Source of the DNA: Acidobacteriaceae bacterium
GTDB lineage: Bacteria; Acidobacteriota; Terriglobia; Terriglobales; Acidobacteriaceae
Direction: 5' to 3'
Assembly (NCBI GenBank): GCA_030044455.1
Contig: JASHVU010000127.1
Location: 1 to 8,934, forward strand
Length of the DNA stretch: 8,934 nt
The position numbers were made by a program, and so were the translations under genes. Below the pieces are notes generated by a model. It was not told where the DNA came from. It was given only the letters and a program-made list of their open reading frames with translations, and did no database searches. This document shows, in pieces, positions 5,431 through 8,934 of this stretch. Every line of letters begins with the position of its first letter. Position 1 is the stretch's first letter.

Positions 5431-6108
5431 ATGGCAGGAGAGCTCGACGTCGGCGCTGTGGTCCAGAGAGAACGCGACGCGCTTGCCGCCGAAACCCGAA
5501 TTGCGCATTGCCCTCCCCTGGTCGCGGTCAATGATATTGACGAGGTTGCCCGGGTTCCCTCGCAATTGCGCTGGAATCATTCCGCCACAGTCACGGCGCT
5601 TTCGGGGGCAAGAGGCGCAGCTTTCGTTGTCGAGTGCTCATCGCTGGGATCCACCAGTCTGTGGTGTGGAACTGAAAATAATACCTACCGCGACGACTAT
5701 CTGCGCTTTCTCAACGCCACTTATCAACTCAATATAGACAGAATCCCGCCCTGCTACGACGTGGACCACTTGTATAACCGGAGCCGCGCGCAGATCTATG
5801 GGTTGCGGTTTATTCGGCTGGCCCTCGTCGAGGGTCGCGCCAATCGCTCGCATGGGGCAGCATACGAAAAGGACATCACGACCAATGAAGCCGTGCGCGT
5901 CCGCAAAGACATGAAACTCATGGACGAGATTTCATGCATGAAGTACTTCGGGTTTCTTTCTCCGCTTCGCGACAACCCGCGCGAGGGCGAGGTTAAGGCC
6001 TATGCTGCATTCGCCGCAAGCAGGCTGGGGCTTGATCCGGCCCTGGTTCGCGAAAACGTGCTGTATCTGCGCAAGAAAGCTTCCACGCCCTGGGCGCGAA
6101 AGAAATAA
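5431..6108 (+). CDS. Uncharacterised protein with HNH-like D-x-D-H...N-x-x-H signature
   Basis: This 225-aa soluble protein has no signal peptide or membrane segment, and the family is not recognised with certainty. The most conserved-looking block is CYDVDHLYNRSRAQ (108-121), followed by FIRLALVEGRANRSHGAAYEK (127-147). D110, D112, H113, N138 and H141 could form a metal site like that of HNH/beta-beta-alpha-metal nucleases. A basic and helical C-terminal part (KDMKLMDEISCMKYFGF, 159-175) ends in the Lys/Arg-rich RKKASTPWARKK. Similar DVDH...N-SHG blocks occur, as I recall them, at the C-termini of polymorphic toxins; this is weak inference. ATG 5431 is preferred to ATG 5359 because GGACGG sits 5 nt upstream and a TATAAT box lies between the two. 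No immunity gene follows; the next gene converges after 29 bp. It is divergent from the DUF4160-DUF2442 pair, and the three may form one accessory patch. Confidence 0.75.
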   Translation: MAGELDVGAVVQRERDALAAETRIAHCPPLVAVNDIDEVARVPSQLRWNHSATVTALSGARGAAFVVECSSLGSTSLWCGTENNTYRDDYLRFLNATYQLNIDRIPPCYDVDHLYNRSRAQIYGLRFIRLALVEGRANRSHGAAYEKDITTNEAVRVRKDMKLMDEISCMKYFGFLSPLRDNPREGEVKAYAAFAASRLGLDPALVRENVLYLRKKASTPWARKK

Positions 6109-6137
6109 TCTTCGCGAGTTATCCGTGCCATACGCGG

Positions 6138-7220
6138 TCAGGGCTCATCGTTGTAAAGGTGCACCTCAACCTTGCCGCCCTCGGCCAGTCTGGCGCGGAA
6201 CATTCCCGGTGTGTTAAAACTCCAGGCCATCTGCCCGTCGGGCGTAACTGCAATCACGCCGCCGTCTCCATGAATCGGCTTCAGCCGGGTCTGAATGATT
6301 TCGTCGGCCGCCTGCTGCAGTCCCATGCCTTTGTACTGCACCAGCGCGCACACCTCGCGGGCAACGGTGTAGCGGATGAAAAACTCACCCACCCCGGTGC
6401 CTGAAACTGCGCACGACTGGTTCGAGGCGTAGGTGCCCGCGCCAATGATCGGCGAATCGCCCACTCGCCCCGGCGCTTTGCCCTGCAACCCGCCGGTCGA
6501 CGTGCCCGCAGCCACGTTGCCCTGCCGGTCAACCGCAACTACGCCTACCGTGCCGTAACGATGCGTGTCTGCCGATTCCTCGAACTGCGCCACCGGAATC
6601 ATCGTTCCCTTTGCCGGCGCTCCCTCAGGCCGCGGCGGAATCGGCTTGCCCTCCTTGGTAAGTTGCCTCACCAGCGACTGCCAGCGGCTCTCGGTAAAGA
6701 AGTAACTCGCGGGCTCCTGCTCCATCCCCGCCTGCACGCTGTACGCATCGGCTCCTGGCCCCACCATCAGCACGTAAGGCGTCTTCTCCATCACCGAGCG
6801 CGCCAGGCTGATGGGGTACCGCGTGTGCGTCACGCTGGCAACCGCGCCCGCCTGCATCGTTGCTCCATTCATGATTGCAGCGTCCAGCTCCGTCTTGCCG
6901 GCCGACGTAAACACCGCGCCACGGGCCGAGTTAAAGTGCGGATCGTCCTCCATCATCTTGATCGCCGTTTCCACCGCATCCAGCGACGAGCCTCCGCGGT
7001 CGAGCACCGCCGCCCCCGTCTCAATCACCTTGGTCAGCGCAGCGCGATAGGCCGCATCACCCTTCTCGCCCAGCGTCGCGCGATCGATATCGCCCGCGCC
7101 GCCGTGCACCACGATCGCCCAGTGGTGCGATTGCGGTGGTTGCGCGCTTGCGGCTGCAGCCATCATCAATCCTCCAAGAATCAATGGGCCTCCCATAATC
7201 AATCCGACCATTGCCTTCAT
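6138..7220 (-). CDS. Secreted isoaspartyl peptidase / L-asparaginase (Ntn hydrolase)
   Basis: This 360-aa plant-type asparaginase (EcAIII/IaaA family) hydrolyses isoaspartyl dipeptides and asparagine after autocleavage into two subunits. A signal peptide (1-26, MGGPLILGGLMMAAAASA|Q) predicts export. The nucleophile is T224 in HRYGTVGVVAVD, the first residue of the mature beta chain. With a constant +45 offset from the E. coli enzyme, all key residues are present: T242 in TSTGG, R252 and D255 in GRVGDSPIIGAG, and T275 in SGTG. The alpha-chain N-terminus carries the VHGGAG motif (38-43), and the linker before T224 is Pro/Lys/Glu-rich. GGAGG lies 9 nt before ATG 7220. It is a single gene that converges with the 225-aa gene and diverges from the methyltransferase. 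Export to the periplasm fits peptide or nitrogen scavenging; substrate preference is not visible. Confidence 0.95.
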   Translation of the reverse strand: MKAMVGLIMGGPLILGGLMMAAAASAQPPQSHHWAIVVHGGAGDIDRATLGEKGDAAYRAALTKVIETGAAVLDRGGSSLDAVETAIKMMEDDPHFNSARGAVFTSAGKTELDAAIMNGATMQAGAVASVTHTRYPISLARSVMEKTPYVLMVGPGADAYSVQAGMEQEPASYFFTESRWQSLVRQLTKEGKPIPPRPEGAPAKGTMIPVAQFEESADTHRYGTVGVVAVDRQGNVAAGTSTGGLQGKAPGRVGDSPIIGAGTYASNQSCAVSGTGVGEFFIRYTVAREVCALVQYKGMGLQQAADEIIQTRLKPIHGDGGVIAVTPDGQMAWSFNTPGMFRARLAEGGKVEVHLYNDEP

Positions 7221-7385
7221 CGATTACTCCCTCCAGCTTGTGGCTCCCTGCGCCCGACACCGCCCGCCCCTGTACGCGGCGCATGGTATAGCCAACATGC
7301 TACAGCGTCACCACGCAAATTTGCCTCATGACCGCGCCTGCCGGCATTAAGATTGAGCCTATCCGTCCGGAAAGAGGTCCCTGCC

Positions 7386-7799
7386 GTGAAGCTGAATATC
7401 GTCACGCTGGTCGTCATCGTCGTCGCACTGCTTCTCTTTGCAACCTATTCGATGAACATTCCGTGGACGCCCTTGCGCATCGTCGGCGTCGCCATCGCAC
7501 TCCCGGCCTTCACTCTTTTTTGCGTTGCGCGCGTACAGCTGGGCCGCTCCTTCAGCATCGAAGCCAAAGCCACGGAGCTCGTCACCACCGGACTCTATTC
7601 GCGTATCCGCAACCCGATTTACCTCTTTGGCGCGATCATGATTCTCGGCGTCATCATCTGGACTGGAAAACCCATTCTGCTCCTCATCTATGCCATCCTG
7701 ATACCCCTGCAAATCGTCCGTGCGCGCAAAGAGTCCGCAATCCTCGCCGCGAGATTCGGCGACGCATACTTCGATTACAAAAAGAAAACCTGGTTCTGA
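7386..7799 (+). CDS. Isoprenylcysteine carboxyl methyltransferase-family membrane protein
   Basis: This 137-aa integral membrane protein belongs to the ICMT/PEMT-like methyltransferase family, which uses S-adenosylmethionine. Hydrophobic segments lie at about 4-20, 28-48, 79-93 and 96-112. The signature TTGLYSRIRNPIYLFG (67-82) corresponds to the family G-x-Y-x-x-x-R-H/N-P-x-Y motif, with RNP replacing the common RHP. The C-terminal E116-x3-L-x3-FGDAYFDYKKKTWF block is also typical and helps close the cofactor site. Bacterial members have varied, mostly unknown substrates (lipids or small hydrophobic molecules), so prenylcysteine should not be assumed. GTG 7386 is chosen because AGAGG (7373-7377) lies 8 nt upstream; a TTG at 7353 is in frame but has no site. 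A TAAGAT at 7348-7353 may be the -10 box. It converges on the DinB-like gene across 139 bp. Confidence 0.88.
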   Translation: MKLNIVTLVVIVVALLLFATYSMNIPWTPLRIVGVAIALPAFTLFCVARVQLGRSFSIEAKATELVTTGLYSRIRNPIYLFGAIMILGVIIWTGKPILLLIYAILIPLQIVRARKESAILAARFGDAYFDYKKKTWF

Positions 7800-7879
7800 A
7801 TCCTCTTAGGTGGACTGCGACCGACGAGTCAACAACCACGGACGGGAAAGCCCTGGGACGCCTCATGCCAAGTCGCATG

Positions 7880-7897
7880 GGTCTCGACCGTGAGACC
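7880..7897. terminator. Weak hairpin between convergent genes
   Basis: GGTCTC (7880-7885) pairs with GAGACC (7892-7897) around a 6-nt loop, in the 139-bp gap between the converging methyltransferase and DinB-like genes. The position suits a terminator, but there is no U-tract on either side. Nothing else was seen in this gap. Confidence 0.3.
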
Positions 7898-7938
7898 TGA
7901 GAAGGCGCTAACCCTTCCCGCCACTGTCTGCACTCCGG

Positions 7939-8472
7939 CTACTTCACGCCCTTGGATGGGTCCCAGACGCCCTCGAGCTTGCGCACGTAAAGAATCTGCC
8001 CGATGTGGTAGGCGTTATGCGCCGCCACGTGCTCAATCAGAGAGGCGTTGGCAGCCAATTTCTGGTCGTCGGCGTTAGCCACGGCCGTGTCCCAGTCGCT
8101 GAGTACCTGGTTCAGCTTCTTTACCAGGTCGTCCCACTGCGCGGGGTTGAAGTTGTCAAAGGTTTCGTCGTTGTTGCCAGTGAAGGCAGGTGATTTCTCG
8201 CCCTTGAAGTCGGCCAAAGCGCGCGAGTCCCAGAACCACAGATGATAGGCGAGCTGGCCGACGGAGTGGTTGCCTTTGGCGGGACTCCAGTTGGCCTGGT
8301 CGGCGGTGAGTCCGGCAACGGCCACGCTGGCCGGAACAAACCAGTCTTCCTGGTCGTGGGTGGTGTGCAGATCTTCAACAAGGACCCCGCGCAGATCGGT
8401 AGGCGCTTTCTTGTTCTGAGCGGAGACAACGAGGGGTACAGCGAGGACGAGTAGAAAAACCAGTTTTCTCAT
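7939..8472 (-). CDS. Secreted DinB-fold metal-binding protein
   Basis: This 177-aa four-helix DinB/YfiT-like protein has an N-terminal signal peptide (1-18, MRKLVFLLVLAVPLVVSA|Q). The likely three-histidine metal site is H77 in QLAYHLWFWD plus H152 and H156 in EHVAAHNAYHIGQI, the typical C-terminal H-x3-H of the fold. NHSVGQLAYH (68-77) matches the conserved start of helix 2. DinB-fold proteins include thiol-dependent transferases and hydrolases as well as many members of unknown function. Despite the name, the fold is unrelated to DNA polymerase IV. Export is less common for the fold but is seen in Acidobacteriota by my recollection. GAGG lies 8 nt before ATG 8472. It is a single gene, convergent with the methyltransferase and divergent from the partial gene to the right. 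No partner suggests a substrate. Confidence 0.88.
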   Translation of the reverse strand: MRKLVFLLVLAVPLVVSAQNKKAPTDLRGVLVEDLHTTHDQEDWFVPASVAVAGLTADQANWSPAKGNHSVGQLAYHLWFWDSRALADFKGEKSPAFTGNNDETFDNFNPAQWDDLVKKLNQVLSDWDTAVANADDQKLAANASLIEHVAAHNAYHIGQILYVRKLEGVWDPSKGVK

Positions 8473-8580
8473 GGGAGCGACCTCGAGTGGTGGGATGGAG
8501 CCTTTCGGTTGGATGTTAGCGCCCGCGAAACGTCACCCGAGATTCGTGGACCGTGATTTCGGCGCCGAATTCGAAGTGGC

Positions 8581-8612
8581 TTGCTGACTCGCCGACTTGC
8601 CGACTCGCACCC
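8581..8612. repeat. Octamer tandem repeat in a divergent promoter region
   Basis: Period-8 units TTGCTGAC (8581), TCGCCGAC (8589) and TTGCCGAC (8597) are followed by a partial TCGC (8605). The consensus is T-[TC]-GC-[CT]-GAC. The array lies in the 287-bp region between the DinB-like gene and the partial gene, about 35 bp upstream of the candidate plus-strand promoter. It could be a small binding-site array or a simple slippage repeat. Confidence 0.7.
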
Positions 8613-8643
8613 CAGACCACCGATCCTCGACCCCTGTTTTCCC

Positions 8644-8673
8644 TTGCTCTCGCCGCCTTCGCGCGCTGATAAT
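8644..8673 (+). promoter_or_regulatory. Candidate promoter of the partial right-edge gene
   Basis: TTGCTC (8644-8649) and GATAAT (8668-8673) are 18 bp apart and resemble -35 and -10 boxes. The start would be near 8680, giving an approximately 80-nt leader to ATG 8760. Both boxes deviate from consensus. Confidence 0.35.
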
Positions 8674-8759
8674 GCTTGGCAAATACGAAGCCTAACCCAA
8701 GGCAATCTCCGGCCCCCGAATTTTCTCCCCGGTTCTCAACTCCCTCTTCAGGAGGCCTT

Positions 8760-8934
8760 ATGGGCACAACCAGCAATTCTGCCCCGCCGGCTCCGGCTAA
8801 ACCTCGTGCGCGCGCCGCTGCGGGCGGCAGGCACTGGTACATCGACGAGATCGTCGTTGCCGCGTTCGCGTTTCTCGGCGTGGGCGGAGCCGTGTTTCTT
8901 CCACTGCGCTACACCATTCCGCCGATCACCACTT
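8760..8934 (+). CDS. Partial membrane protein, cut by the window edge
   Basis: The first 58 codons of an open frame are present: MGTTSNSAPPAPAKPRARAA, then a short basic stretch and WYIDE, then a membrane helix IVVAAFAFLGVGGAVFLPL (about 31-49) and an outward segment RYTIPPITT. AGGAGG (8750-8755) lies 4 nt before the ATG, which is a strong though tight ribosome binding site. The Ala/Pro/Arg-rich N-terminus followed by a helix suggests a cytoplasmic tail and an N-terminal anchor, or the first helix of a multi-pass protein. The family cannot be named from this fragment. Confidence 0.7.
   Translation, partial: MGTTSNSAPPAPAKPRARAAAGGRHWYIDEIVVAAFAFLGVGGAVFLPLRYTIPPITT

Noticed and set aside
6561..7331. 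256-codon plus-strand frame opposite the asparaginase gene
   Set aside because: It is antisense to a gene with all catalytic residues intact, and its His/Arg-rich translation has no domain features.
8581..8612. CRISPR-like array
   Set aside because: The units are 8 bp and contiguous, with no spacers and no cas genes.

Overview
The window looks like a piece of an Acidobacteriota chromosome (Terriglobia/Acidobacteriales-like). This is inferred from GC-rich coding sequence, an unlinked TrpB2-type tryptophan synthase beta subunit, a secreted DinB-like protein and a membrane-anchored S41 peptidase. No rRNA, tRNA, CRISPR array or transposase was seen. Eight complete protein genes are supported strongly or moderately, one more (225 aa) has an unknown function, and a tenth runs off the right edge.

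Left part (1-3173, + strand): a convincing intrinsic terminator (91-122) closes an upstream transcription unit. A membrane-anchored carboxyl-terminal-processing protease (S41 with PDZ) follows and ends at a strong hairpin. Next is a 391-aa protein with two N-terminal membrane helices and two gapless tandem copies of a roughly 147-residue DUF2299-like domain.

Middle part (3203-6108): on the minus strand lie an overlapping DUF4160-DUF2442 gene pair and then trpB2, all in the same direction. A 24-bp exact direct repeat brackets the pair. One copy is the real trpB2 start; the other is a displaced copy of that start, with a similar promoter, just ahead of the DUF4160 gene. The small pair therefore appears to sit inside a duplicated trpB2 5' end. 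trpB2 has a -10-like box 7 nt before its ATG and no ribosome binding site, which suggests a leaderless mRNA; an 8+8 bp palindrome overlaps that box. The 391-aa gene has almost the same 16-nt start module. Divergent from the pair is a 225-aa protein with a D-x-D-H...N-x-x-H signature resembling HNH-type nuclease or toxin domains, behind a leader dense in inverted repeats.

Right part (6138-8934): a secreted isoaspartyl peptidase/L-asparaginase (minus) is divergent from a small ICMT-like membrane methyltransferase (plus). The methyltransferase converges on a secreted DinB-fold protein (minus). That gene is divergent from a partial single-pass membrane protein (plus), and the shared intergenic region carries an octamer tandem repeat. 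Apart from the DUF4160-DUF2442 pair there is no clear multi-gene operon; most genes appear to be single transcription units. The most unusual part is the 4541-5430 interval.
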